Of a DNA stretch of 64,000 nucleotides, positions 22,957-34,792 are shown piece after piece (position 1 is the first letter of the stretch; every line of letters begins with the position of its first letter). Source of the stretch: Aotearoamyces nothofagi (Eukaryota; Ascomycota; Leotiomycetes; Leotiales; Tympanidaceae). Under the pieces are notes generated by a model. That model did not search any database. It was not told the origin of the DNA and worked only from the letters and a program-made list of their open reading frames with translations. The translations under genes were made by a program, and so were the position numbers. The stretch lies in assembly GCA_015345905.1 (NCBI GenBank), contig JADDTR010000021.1, positions 372,001 to 436,000 of the forward strand. Direction: 5' to 3'.

Positions 22957-24566
22957 CTTGGCAGTGCTATGGTGCTCCTTCGGACTCTTCAGGGGCTCTT
23001 TGGCAGTTGGAGTTGGTGGTGGAGACAGATAGAACTGTCGTGGATGTCTTGGTGACGTTGGTAGAGGGACGTCCGAAGCTACCAATTTTGGATACTCGTG
23101 GAAGAGCTTTGCAGGTGCAATTGACAACTGGTCGATGTTCCTCTGTCTGACTAAATCGAAGAATGAAGGACGACCTCTCAATCTGGGTCTGAGTCCAACA
23201 CTTTGCATACGATGCGAGAGAGGTTTGTGTGGTTGGCGATAAGTGGTATCGCTCTTAGCAACAATAGCTGCTCTAAGGTAAGGTAGCCAACTAATGTAGC
23301 TAGCTGGCCGAGCTTCAGGCCTCACAAGCTACTGGTACGACGACAATCGATAATCGGTACTGTACTGTATAATCCTGAGGTAGCCATCACACTATCACAA
23401 GACCTCAGCAATCCATTATTAGCGAGTAGGACACACCAGATCACGACTACAGATAGGGTATGCAAGTTCAATCTTTGGCATCCGGCATACAGTATTCGTA
23501 TTCAGTATTCACTCGGATGATGCTTATCCATCCGTCGCTAAGGCACAGAATTATTGGCCGTATCTCATAAGGGACAGATAATGGTGAGGAATCAATGGGC
23601 CATGCCACTGTAGATGGATACCTACCTAACCAGCCTGCAACTGTTTGGGTACCCAGGCACGTCGGGGTGCCAGCTACGTACCTACTGGGATGGCACTACC
23701 TAGGCAAGACCGTGAATTATAGACAGGCGAAGACGAAAGCCATGGGGCGCTACACAATACAACCCCGTAAGAGTGAATACTGTACTGCCTTGCCTGTAAG
23801 GGCTTTTTGATTGCATATATTATTCTGCTGAGTCAAGTATAAAAAGAGAGTAAAGGGTTCTGTCGGCTGCCGGTGACGGGCGTGTGGCGTTGGTCCTCGA
23901 GGAATCCCCAGCAACCGTGTGTTTTGCGCAACGGACTCAATTCTTCACTGAGGTACGCACTGACTGTACTGTACAGGTGCGTAAGTACAGTGCATGCGCA
24001 TGCCATGAGGTCTACTGCCCCTTACCACCTCACCACCTCACCACCTTACCTCAGGTGCTCAGCCATCAGGACATTGCTGGCACAGTCTGTCGGGGCTGCG
24101 TGTGGCCGGAGTCGTCTAGATAGAATTGCATCCCAGGCGCATGCAGCCTTGATGGCAGCGTGCGCATATAGACCTTGCCTTGCTGCATCCAAAGCCACAT
24201 GGAAAAGCTTCAAACGATTTCTGTGCGCCGCAGTTCGTGTCGCCTCCCACACCCACAGACAGGCGGTCGCTCGGAAGTTGTGGACTCAGGTGTCACGTAG
24301 TGCCTGACTCGTGATTCCTGAGGTCGTTTGGCTCGTGATTCGCATCGGCAAGCTCCCAGCTGTCAAGACAAGCAAGCAGGCGGCCATCCATGCTTCCTTC
24401 CGATACCTTAGAACCTCTAACTGCGTAACGAGCGAGCCAGCGTCACCACAGCTCAAGTCCGGCTCCATCAAGCTGTCAGTATTTCGGCTCACCATATACG
24501 CGGCACCTCCGAGAGGCCAAGTTCCGTACAAGGCCGAGATTCTTTGGAAGCTCCTCTTCATCGTAC
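22957..24566. other. Intergenic region upstream of VMA1 and GID7
   Basis: About 1.6 kb with no recognisable gene. It holds the VMA1 promoter and leader and several copies of GTACTGTAC- and TACCTAGG-type words (near 23357, 23620-23705 and 23962). Short open frames here lack family features. Confidence 0.5.
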
Positions 24567-24712
24567 ATGTACCTCTCAGTAATGTGACGGCAGGGCAGGC
24601 TACTACTGATAGAGTTGACGACACAAGCGGGACCGCTAAGCCTACAACTCCCAACACGACTGTTTCCACCATACCTACTTATAACGCAATCATCTAGGGT
24701 CGAAGTGCACCT

Positions 24713-27076
24713 TTGTCACTCTGGATACCTTGCGGCACTCCCGCAATAGTCGTCCTGGCAGACGGCAACTCCCAAATACCCATATTATCCCCATCCACTA
24801 CCGACAACCCATCCACTCCGACACCCCCTCCTGCACCTTACAGCACAAACATCTCAGCCCAATACTCGAATAGCACGTCAATACCAGACAACACCCAGCC
24901 TAGAATCAACCGTCCCCAGCAAGAAGGGCTTGTGCGAGAGACTCGGACCCTTGGTCGTAGGCGACGAGAATCATCTACAGACGACGAAGGGAACGCAATA
25001 TCTGCCGAGCGCCAGAGTGCTCCAGAACCCATAATCGGCACCTCAGTTGAGCATCGATCGAAACGTAGACGCCGAGATCCTATAATGCGACTTGAAGGAG
25101 AGGGCAGCAACGCAAATGGTGACTCGAGACCATTCCCGAATGGCTCGAGCGCTTCCGCACTCCATAAGGGAGCTGCCCCAAACTTTGCAAATGGCGCAAA
25201 GAAAGCACCAAACGCCACGAACGGTTCTTCACATGCGAATGGCCACTCTGCGTTGCCCAAATCAACCTACTTTGGGCATGATCGAGAAGAAGTGGCCAGA
25301 ATACTAATACAAGCGCTGACGGATCTCGAGTACAACGGTGCCGCCGGCGCTTTAGCACAAGAGAGTGGCTATGAGCTCGAAAGCCCGTCGGTAGCGGCTT
25401 TCCGGAATGCTGTTTTACAGGGTGAATGGGTTGAAGCCGAGGAGCTGTTATTCGGTCCTCCACGGCTATCGTCAGACGGTGGAGTCAGCATACATGGAAA
25501 TGGCTTTGTTTTGGCAGAAGGAGCCGAGAAGGACGTTATGCGGTTCTGGTTGCGACAACAGAAATTCCTTGAGCTATTAGAAGAAAGTGATACCGGGCGA
25601 GCTCTTAATGTATTGCGGACGGAGCTCACGCCTTTATATCAAGATATCGGAAACCTTCACTTCCTCTCCAGCTTGCTTATGTGCCAATCACCGGAAGACC
25701 TGAAGGCCCGAGCAAAATGGGATGGGGCTCAGGGCCAATCACGACATTATCTACTATCTAAACTATCACAATGTATATCACCGTCTGTCATGATCCCGGA
25801 GCATCGACTAGCTACTTTGTTACAACAGGTCAAGCAAGCCCAAATCTCAAATTGCATTTACCACAACACAGAAACCTCACCGTCGCTGTATTCTGATCAT
25901 CACTGCGATCGAAACAATTTCCCGCTCCAAGTTGTTCTCGAATTAAATCAGCATTCTGGCGAAGTTTGGCATATCCAATTTTCACATGACGGCACCAGAC
26001 TAGCGACTTGTGGTAAGGATGGGTCAGCAATAATCTACGATGTTGGGACCTTTGAAGTCTTACATGTCCTACCTGACCATGAGGGGGGTGTTTGCTCCGT
26101 CGCATGGAGTCCAGATGATACAATGCTCGTTACATGCTCGAAAGATCGCCATGCAAGATTATGGAATGTTAAGGTAACTAAAATAAGGAACCCATGCTGT
26201 ATTGCCTTACTTACACACAATAGACCGGAGAGATCATACGAAGTATTAACGGCTTTAGCGAGCCAGTCAGTAGCTGCGTATGGGCTCCTGACGGACAGAC
26301 CTTTGTCACCGGATGTCTTTACAAAGAGAAAAACTTATGCCAATGGGATTTAGATGGAGATCTTGTGTATGATTGGGGTCGGTCCCACCGAATCCAGGAT
26401 CTTGCTGTATCCCCAGATGGGCATCACCTCGTTGCGATGGACAATGCCAATCACCTACATGTGTACAACTTCGTGACACGAGAACTTGAGTACGAGATGG
26501 ATCTTAAAGTCAAGTTAAGTTCAGTCAGTATTAGCCAGGATTCTAGGCATATTCTGGTCAACAAAACAGATGAAGAGGCTCGCATCTTTGATATTGAGAC
26601 TCGTGAGTCAACCAAAGTATTTGTAGGTCAAAAGGGGGGCGAGTTTGTAATTCGCAGTGATTTCGGCGGAGCTAATGAAAGTTTCGTTATAAGCGGAAGT
26701 GAAGGTGAGGCTATGTTTTGAAATATTGTATTGCTTCCACAAGACTAACAAGTACAGACGGATACGTATTTATTTGGCATAAAGACAACGGTTCCCTTGT
26801 TGAGAAGCTTCCTGGTCATCGGCCTGGGTGCTGCAATGCAGTATCCTGGAATCCTACAGATCCCTGCATGTTCGCAACAGGAGGCGATGATATGAAGGTA
26901 CGAATGTAAGTTTTTTAAAGACCCCCACTCTAGAAATATCTAGAGTACTGCATCTCAGTCTGACTTCTTGCTATAGCTGGTCTAACAGGTCTCCAACAAA
27001 TCTGGCTGCAACCAAGGGCTCAGTACCAGACAATGGTTCAAGTACAAGTTCAAACGGCTGGCGCCTAATGGATTGA
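24713..27076 (+). CDS. GID7: GID/CTLH ubiquitin ligase subunit Gid7 (WDR26-like), 5' end unresolved
   Basis: WD40 subunit of the GID/CTLH E3 complex that degrades gluconeogenic enzymes in yeast and bridges complex assembly. Coding pieces: open frame to 26173, then 26224-26704, 26758-26905 and 26977-27076, with 50-, 53- and 71-nt introns. After a disordered N-terminus comes a LisH/CTLH module (VARILIQALTDLEYNGAAGA and SPSVAAFRNAVLQGEWVEAE), then a WD40 propeller starting at HSGEVWHIQFSHDGTRLATC, with SAIIYDV, HARLWNV, YVFIWH and MKVRIWS blades. The C-terminal tail is SNGWRLMD. The frame is open from 24698 but its first ATG is at 25085, so a spliced upstream exon is likely. One in-phase possibility is a 12-nt exon at 24567-24578 (ATG TAC CTC TCA) joined to 24698. 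Family call firm, start uncertain. Confidence 0.88.
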
Positions 27077-27414
27077 AAGCAATTAACGAATTCACGTGGT
27101 TGAGGTATCTCATGGGGCGTATAGGGCCACTCTGTTTGGACATTCACATCAGTCATTAGTGGGCGATATCGGGTTTTAGAGATACGTACTTATGTGTGTA
27201 GGTAGCATGTGTGGCGCAGTGCTGAGGTGTTTCGCGGGGTCTTAGCAACCTTTGCTGGCGTTTATTTGTTGCAATCACCTTAGACCTGAGATACTCATAG
27301 ATTGTGCGTCTCCTGCCGATATAGCATAGGTCGGCCAGGTCCAAATTTGATAGTGGAATGCATGGAGACAATAGTTATCAAAATATGTCTATCAATATAT
27401 TTTCGTCGCTCAAC
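27077..27414. other. Convergent intergenic region
   Basis: About 340 bp between the GID7 and ribokinase stops. No gene seen; presumed 3' UTRs. Confidence 0.5.
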
Positions 27415-28419
27415 CTAACGGAGATCAACCTCATTAGCCCAAGGTATAGCTCTCTGGGCCCCTTCTCGAGTGACTGTGACCTCTGCAGCCTTACATGCCC
27501 CACTTACCGCCCGCTCCATATCCCAGTGAAGTTCGGGCACCATACCTTTAACCACAGCCACAGCATATGCACCCACGAAAGTGTCTCCGGCGGCGGTCGT
27601 ATCGACAACCTTGACACCCTTTGTTGCCTCCACCAGACGTCCTGCGCCTATTCTCTCCGAAAAATATGCCCCCTTCTGCCCCAGAGTCACTATAACATTC
27701 TTTACTCCGCGACGTAGGAAGCTATCAGTCACTGATCCCCAGTCCGTATCTTCGGATTCGAATGAAGCACTATCTTGTCCCGATAGAATGGCTGCCTCGC
27801 TTTCGTTCACGACTAGGTGATCGAGTCCCGCAAATACGCTTCTAGGTAATTCAACTGCAGGAGCCGGGTTAAGCAGAATGCCCACCCCAGCCTTCTTACA
27901 TACTTCGATCACTGACAAAACTGTCTGCAATGGTATCTCAAGTTGTAAGATCACCAAATCCGGTTTTGGGCTTCCTAGGCTTTCGACATCCTTGAAGTCT
28001 TCTGCATGGAGACTGTAGTTTGCGCCAGAATTCAAAAGGATTCGGTTCTCTCCACTCCCTTCCTCCACAAGTATGACAGCCACGCCTGTTGTCTCCCCAT
28101 CTACAACACGAATCCCAGTCGTATCAATTCCGTCATCCTTCATCCCAGATACCAATCGTGGGCCAAACTCGTCGGCTCCAACAGCACCAACCATCTTGAC
28201 TATGACATCTGTGCTACCAGTTCCTGGTAACCCAGGGACGCCTGGGTTGGGTCGTGAGAGGCGGGCACATGCGACAGCTTGGTTCGCGCCTTTCCCTCCC
28301 GGGCCTGTACTGAATGATGTTGCTGTAAGTGTCTCGCCACCAGCCGGAACTCGTGGAGTTATAGTGACCAGATCGGTATTTAAGGAGCCAATGATTGTTA
28401 TTGTGTGTGATGTTGACAT
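27415..28419 (-). CDS. RBK1: Ribokinase
   Basis: Phosphorylates D-ribose to ribose-5-phosphate with ATP, feeding the pentose phosphate pathway and nucleotide synthesis. Single exon, 334 residues, PfkB family. The N-terminus ITIIGSLNTDLVTITPRVP is followed by signature 1 (GPGGKGANQAVACARL, about residues 39-54). Substrate and ATP site parts follow: NPAPAVELP, LDHLVVNESEAAIL, NVIVTLGQKGAYF, and signature 2, DTTAAGDTFVGAYAVAV, which includes the catalytic Asp and anion hole. The monovalent-cation-binding C-terminal loop region is present (VTREGAQRAIPWANEV). Length is normal and nothing is missing. It shares a 496-bp divergent promoter region with VPS1. Confidence 0.95.
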   Translation of the reverse strand: MSTSHTITIIGSLNTDLVTITPRVPAGGETLTATSFSTGPGGKGANQAVACARLSRPNPGVPGLPGTGSTDVIVKMVGAVGADEFGPRLVSGMKDDGIDTTGIRVVDGETTGVAVILVEEGSGENRILLNSGANYSLHAEDFKDVESLGSPKPDLVILQLEIPLQTVLSVIEVCKKAGVGILLNPAPAVELPRSVFAGLDHLVVNESEAAILSGQDSASFESEDTDWGSVTDSFLRRGVKNVIVTLGQKGAYFSERIGAGRLVEATKGVKVVDTTAAGDTFVGAYAVAVVKGMVPELHWDMERAVSGACKAAEVTVTREGAQRAIPWANEVDLR

Positions 28420-28915
28420 TTTTGTAATTTAGTTGTGTTAAGCGGAAGCTATTGGGCGAAACAGATGCACCTACAATAAGAGTTATAAATTTAGGAATCT
28501 TTAGTCTCTAGCACTGAACAGCTCTCGCGAAACATAATAACATGATTTTGTTTGTCGAAGTTGAGCAATAAATTTGCCATACAGTCCCCAACGACTCAAA
28601 AATAAAATGCTGACTCTATAGAAAGCAACACACGTATATTCAACTGAACCTTTGAGGGGGGTATATGGCGAGGTTATAGCTTGATATCACGTGATGTGAC
28701 GATGTGCATGGGTTATATGCCTTGTTAATAAGGCTACCGAATCTGGCCACAACGTCGTCAACAGTGACGAGGACCTCGCGAATCCAGATGCAGAAAGTAA
28801 GACACGCAATCACTTCTTCTCAACTCAAACCCCCAAATAATTCCGCAAGACTTTCTCAACTACAGAAACTTTCCCTACAACACAGCTTGCTTGAAGTCAC
28901 GACCTTCTACGCATT
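28420..28915. other. Bidirectional promoter region RBK1 / VPS1
   Basis: 496 bp between two divergent starts. AT-rich next to RBK1. A TCACGTGA palindrome lies at 28687-28694. A pyrimidine-rich stretch and CAACACAG-type leader sequence precede the VPS1 ATG. Confidence 0.5.
28687..28694. promoter_or_regulatory. TCACGTGA E-box palindrome
   Basis: Second perfect TCACGTGA in the window, 229 bp upstream of the VPS1 ATG. Candidate Cbf1-like bHLH site by motif only. Confidence 0.35.
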
Positions 28916-31284
28916 ATGGCCTCTCAAGGCGGCATCTCGGACCCTGGCCTCATTACGTTTGTCCCCCTTTGAATTTAAGATTACTGTCGCAAACGCTGAT
29001 TCTCATCACAGGCTTGTGAACAAGCTTCAGGATGTCTTTACAACGGTTGGAGTACAAAATCCTATTGATCTTCCTCAAATTGTAGTGGTCGGCAGTCAGT
29101 CTAGTGGAAAGAGTTCAGTATTAGAGAACATAGTTGGCCGAGATTTGTGAGTCTAATTCTAGGCTTCACAGAGATTTGATGCTAACTCTTTGACCCAAGC
29201 TTACCCCGAGGTACTGGAATTGTGACCCGACGACCACTCGTCTTGCAACTCATCAACCGCGCCCCTCAAGCACACAAGACAAATGGAGTGAAGGAGGAAT
29301 CCATATCTGCTGGTACTGATAAGGAAGCAAATATCGATGAATGGGGCGAGTTCCTGCATATCCCTGGTCAGAAATTTCATGACTTCAACAAGATTCGAGA
29401 CGAGATTGTTAAGGAAACGGAAGCAAAGACTGGCCGTAATGCGGGCATTTCGCCAGCTCCAATCAACCTCCGGATATACTCACCAAATGTCCTTACCCTC
29501 ACACTAGTCGATCTACCCGGATTAACAAAGGTTCCTGTTGGCGATCAACCAAGGGATATTGAGAGGCAGATTAAGGAAATGGTGCTCAAGCAAATCAGCA
29601 AGCCCAATGCAATTATACTCGCTGTGACAGGAGCAAACACAGATCTGGCAAACTCTGATGGTTTGAAGCTTGCTCGCGAAGTCGATCCGGAGGGCCAAAG
29701 GACGATTGGTGTCCTCACAAAAGTTGATTTAATGGATGACGGGACCGATGTCGTGGATATCTTAGCGGGTCGGATAATACCTCTAAGGCTGGGATACGTA
29801 CCTGTTGTCAACAGAGGGCAAAGAGATATTGATAACAAGAAAGCTATTACTGCTGCACTGGAAAACGAAAAGAACTTTTTTGAGAATCACAAAGCATACC
29901 GGAATAAGAGCTCATACTGCGGAACCCCGTACCTCGCACGGAAACTCAACCTCATCCTCATGATGCATATCAAGCAGACATTACCTGACATAAAGGCCCG
30001 TATCTCTGCATCATTGCAGAAGTATACTACAGAATTGGCTGGTCTTGGTGACTCCATGCTTGGTAACAGCGCAAATATTGTTCTTAATATCATCACGGAA
30101 TTTTCAAATGAGTGGCGGACAGTGCTAGAGGGCAATAATACAGAACTCTCTAGTATGGAGCTGTCCGGTGGCGCGAGAATAAGCTTTGTCTTCCATGAGC
30201 TGTACTCGAATGGTGTCAAGGCAGTAGACCCCTTTGACCAGGTCAAGGATATTGACATCAGAACTATCCTCTACAACTCCTCTGGATCGTCACCAGCCCT
30301 CTTTGTTGGTACGACAGCATTTGAGCTTATTGTTAAGCAGCAGATTAAGCGTTTAGAAGAACCTAGCTTGAGATGTGTCTCCTTGGTATATGATGAACTT
30401 GTCCGCATCCTCACCCAACTACTTAGCAAGCAGCTATTCCGACGTTACCCTGGGTTGAAAGAGAAGTTCCATGCTGTTGTCATCGCCTTTTTCAAAAAGG
30501 TGATGGATCCAACAAATTTGCTTGTAAAGGACCTGGTGGCTATGGAAGCGTGTTATATAAATACAGGCCACCCTGATTTTTTGAACGGACACAGAGTACG
30601 TAGTCCTTCCTATCCCATTACTTCCAACTGTGTCATCTGCATCTAACGTATCCGATATTAGGCTATGGCCATTGTCAATGAGCGACACTCATCAGCGAAG
30701 CCCGTCCAAGTTGACCCTAAATCTGGCAAGCCATTACCGGCCTCAGCCACTCCTGCGAGAACAGCAAGTCCTACACTCGATGCTATGAACGATGCCAATG
30801 GGGGGTTCTTTGGAAGCTTTTTCGCATCTAAGAATAAGAAGAAGATGGCTGCTATGGAGGCACCACCGCCCACCTTGAAGGCATCAGGTACCTTGTCTGA
30901 ACGCGAGTCTGTCGAGGTTGAGGTTATCAGTAAGCCCTATGAATAATTCGAGGCATTCTGATCCGAGGCACTAACAGTGTCCAGAACTTTTGATCAACTC
31001 ATACTACAACATCGTGAAACGCACAATGATTGACATGGTGCCAAAGGCTATCATGCTTAAACTTGTCCAGTAAGTTTCCGAATCAATAGTAGAAGTATTG
31101 TCTAACGCGGTATAGGTTCACCAAAGATGAGATGCAGCGAGAGCTCCTTGAAAACATGTACCGAACCGACACATTGGATGAATTACTAAAGGAGAGTGAC
31201 TACACGGTGCGGAGAAGAAAGGAGTGCCAACAAATGGTCGAATCGCTTTCGCGTGCGAATGAGATCGTCGCCCAAGTCCAATAA
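28916..31284 (+). CDS. VPS1: Dynamin-like GTPase Vps1
   Basis: Membrane-scission GTPase used in vacuolar protein sorting, endosomal traffic and peroxisome division. Six exons: 28916-28956, 29012-29146, 29200-30595, 30662-30929, 30985-31069 and 31116-31284; 697 residues. The start [14 protein letters not shown] and the splice into [20 protein letters not shown] match Vps1/VpsA. GTPase motifs are complete: GSQSSGKSS (P-loop), [13 protein letters not shown] (switch 1), [11 protein letters not shown] and VLTKVDLMD. Middle/stalk domain, then [18 protein letters not shown] and [20 protein letters not shown], the Vps1-type insert in place of a PH domain. The GTPase effector domain ends in [15 protein letters not shown]. 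The insert separates it from Dnm1. All phases check. Confidence 0.96.
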
Positions 31285-33139
31285 ACAGTATAATTCAATT
31301 TTCCCCTTACTGAACGACCAGACTCGTGCACAATAGTCCGAGCTGGGTGAGAGCTGAGATGTTAGGCACAGTCAACAGGGTCTGCTGTGTGATCGGGCTA
31401 TCATAGACTTCATTTATCTTTCCCGAGCATTTCTTGCTCCGAATACCTCTTCCGGCTCACGGCTAGCCCGTGTAATGAAGCTGCATGCATGCGGCAATGA
31501 TTGTAATTCATAGATGGGCTCCGGGTCCAAATGAATGGTTGTATGTAGAAAGCATAGGGCGAATGGCTGTCATAGCGAAGTTTTATTGTCTTGTTATCTT
31601 CTCGTTTCTCAATGTTACCCAGAGCTACTAGATACTGCAAAGATTATTTTAATTGTCGATTCAGTCCGTAAGTGAGGCTTTGATTGAAGTGATTGGATAG
31701 AATGCAATCTTTTCGAATCGTCAAACTGCAACGCTACACCCGCGTCTCAGATCTTGCAATACTTTAGAGAGTCACAATTAATTAGTCTGGACTATCAACC
31801 TCGGCTAGCCCGATCTAAGACCAAATTTGTGGCGGAATCTATATGTCTCACAAAAAGTAACTTGCCCTTGCATTCCGAGAACCTAGATATATCTAAAATT
31901 ACCATTGTACTTACTGCAAAGCCCACGTTATCGACAGTGACTATTTGCACCAGACCATATGTCTGTACCCGCCGGCTCCCCTCCTGCAATGGAAAGATTT
32001 GGAACGACAGCTGGCAACCAGAACAAACAAGAATCCAATACCTTTTTTTGTAAATGAGTTTGGTCTTCCCGCCGGGAAAAGAGCAAGGAGGTGAACCAGC
32101 CAAGACCTATCGGTGTGTGTTTGCAATATGTGCGACAAGCAACAATGCGGCAGTGGGAAACCGAAAGGTAAATCGATTCGGGTCTTTCAAACTTCTAACG
32201 AGAATACTTAAGCCTTCAGATGGACCAGACGAGCTAAGGAAAAAATATCATCTGCTGAGTTAATTTTGATCAGAACCCACAGGCAAACTCAGAACAATAT
32301 CTCCGGCTGGCATTGGTTTGCTGCTTGCTTTTTGTTCAAGCGAAAGCTTTATCCCGCGCCACGATTTCACCGGCCATGGCAATTGCTGCTAGGAGCTACC
32401 AATTTTTCCAAAACAATAGCTTTGGACGCCCGAAGAGCGTTCACGGCATCAAATTCATCCTTCGAGACGCTCTCTCGGGGGGTAACATCTCACCATCAAT
32501 CAACATGTCGAGAGGTGATCCTCCTTCACCGCCTCCAAACCCGCCTCCGAGTCCTTCCCGAACAGTTACTATTGGAGGACCATCATGTGAATTGTAGAAT
32601 CGCAGTGATTGGTGATTATTATAGAGATACTTACGCAATACTTATAGCTAATAAGATTAACACACAGGCAACGATATCACCTACTCTCACCCCAACTATA
32701 CCAGAGGTATGTTGGTTCCAGGGCGACCGTAATGGCGAAACTAGCCAGGTCAAAGCTTGTCGTGGCCAGTGTAGGGTAGATGGACGGCTTGATGGTTTCG
32801 AAAATTAGACTGTAGGGGCGTTGGGTAGACGGTTATCATATGTTGGATATAGGTTCGATCGCGGTAATAGTAATGAACACTTAAGCTTCAATGCCTCCTT
32901 TCCGGCCAATCCGCCGTTCTATACTTTAAAGTTTCTGTCCAATGGTCCATCCAAACGTGAGCCAGTGTTTGCTCGCCACCTTCACTAGGTGAGAGCGACA
33001 TAGCTGTCCAGCCATCCATCATACAAGACCCTTATCCCTCGTCCTTTACTTACATCTCGCGTTGGGCGCCTACTCTTAGCAGCAAGACACGGTGTGCCTC
33101 GCAGAGTAGCTGGTGGTCTTAGATCTCCTTGATTCATCA
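31285..33139. other. Intergenic region, no gene recognised
   Basis: About 1.85 kb downstream of VPS1. Open frames are short and show no family features. A minus-strand stretch near 32690-32810 translates to hydrophobic segments broken by stops, which may be degraded coding sequence that I cannot name. Confidence 0.4.
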
Positions 33140-33900
33140 TTCTGTAGTTCTCCCATCACTAATACGGGTGTGACTCACGCATCTGCGCCATTAAATATCG
33201 ACTCCCATTCTGCCTTTGTCTTCTTATTGGAGGATGTGGCAAACAGTATCTTCAAGCCAGCCATGTGTAAGTATTTGCTTTCCTCAATACCCATTTTCTG
33301 TAGTCACCCAGAACCGTTCAGCGGTGCAATAAAAATTTGTAGTTCCAAAACTCTATTGGCAACAAATTTCCCAATTTTTGTCTCGTAAGTATCATGAGAT
33401 TGACGGCCAGAATCCGACAGGATTCTTATCCCTTAGTCCGCTCATGTCGGTGTCTTAAGGCCCAGACTCAGGAACGTTGTAAGATATGCACTATTCCCCA
33501 CCATGTTTGCGTCAACAATCTGCCCTTGTTCACTTTCTTTTCTGGCCAACAATGTCAGCGGCAGGCCTTGGAACAACGTTACTCCACCTACAACAAAATT
33601 AGCCAAGATTTTCAATAGCGCCAGTGGCCTCCCACCTTTCCGAGCATTGTCAGTGATCCAGACATAGCGATATAACTGATATCATAGCCAGCCGTGTCCT
33701 TGCATTTCCACTCCTTCTGAACACAGTCATTCGGCCCACAATCAGTCTGGATTGATATTGTGTAAGACGTCTGGGTTAACGCCTGGCTTTTCTAGAACGC
33801 TGGGTTGTAAGGTGTCAAAGATAGTGTTCACATGTTCCGCGATGGAGGGTCATTTTGCTGGATGAAATAATGAGCGAAGACCTTTCGAGTACTCCAGGAT
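33140..33900 (-). pseudogene. Broken alpha-methylacyl-CoA racemase-like (CoA-transferase family III) gene
   Basis: No long frame is open, but successive minus-strand segments match the family in the right order: IFDTLQPSVLEKPGVNPDVL (about 33770-33830); then KDTAGYDISYIAMSGSLTML (about 33640-33700); then LANFVVGGVTLFQG and GQIVDANMVGNSAYLTTFLS (about 33470-33610); then DTYETKIGKFVANRVLE (about 33340-33395); then LFATSSNKKTKAEWESIF and VTPVLVMGEL (about 33140-33260). Functional members isomerise 2-methyl-branched fatty acyl-CoAs in peroxisomes or mitochondria. The pieces lie in different frames with several in-frame stops, for example after DVLHNINPD, after LGLKTPT and in place of a residue before VTPVL. 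At least two frame changes are needed, so it is non-functional. The N-terminal acyl-CoA-binding start is not recognisable upstream. Recognisable similarity suggests fairly recent decay. Confidence 0.78.
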
Positions 33901-34792
33901 GACAAGAAGTCAAAGGAATGTTGCAAAGGAAGTTGCTAGCTAGCATTACCCAGAGCAGGTACATGTTTACTGAAGAAGGTTCAGCAAGAGAGAGGCGCAA
34001 ATAATATTCCTCGTTGGAGGCCATTGGGGGAGTAGACTCGCATGACGTGGTAAACTAATGTCCGTTGCAGCGTTACAATACCCCACATCCGGCGAGGTGT
34101 ATATGCCGAGGTTCCTGTGGGGCAGGGGGGCTTGGCAGCTACGATAGCCGGCCGGGCGTTATCTCTGTACGCGGACTGATAGTAGCGCGGCAAGATTGCA
34201 TGTAGAACCGTCCCTGACGCTATTGAACGACGTCGGGTCTACAAGCCAACTGAAAACTACCGCAAGAGATATCATGACCGACAGTTTGCTGCAGTGAAAA
34301 GATATCAAAGCAGGAGACATAGCTAACTATGTGCTAACATACCTCTATGCTATTTCTATTCGGGGCCCAAGAGCTGCCATTTATTGTACCCGATTAAAAA
34401 CCAGCAGAAAGCTACTCTCAAAAAGCATTTATTGTTTATTTACATAGGTTACGATATTTGCTGTATTGGGGTTTGGAATCAAGCTAAAATTCACTCCACA
34501 GACTGCCATATCCAACAGGTACTCAAAAAAATAGCAAATTGTGACCAATAATATGATAGATTCCCCGAGCGTGCATTTTTATGTTTCGTTTACAACCCAA
34601 GTAATTAATGCATCATGCAACAAACAAGTTGTGAGGCAGGTCTAATTTAATCTAATGAGCTGGGTTGAATGTCCGTGACTATGAGAGTACAGCGTAAAAA
34701 TCCCTTTCCCCATTCCTGTTCCTATTCCACTGAGAATCTGACCAGCATCCCGTCACTCAATATTCTGTATTTGCCGGCACGGAGCCACTACT
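33901..34792. other. Intergenic region between racemase pseudogene and rhodopsin gene
   Basis: About 890 bp, AT-rich in its second half. It may include the lost N-terminus of the pseudogene and the rhodopsin 3' UTR. No intact gene seen. Confidence 0.45.

Noticed and set aside
22906-23325. Upstream open frame continuous with the VMA1 start codon
   Set aside because: Translation is unlike the conserved V-ATPase N-terminus, which begins at MVPKKTP; most likely leader sequence.
32266-32808. 180-codon plus-strand open frame
   Set aside because: No family signal. The minus strand here shows hydrophobic patches broken by stops, so neither strand supports an intact gene.
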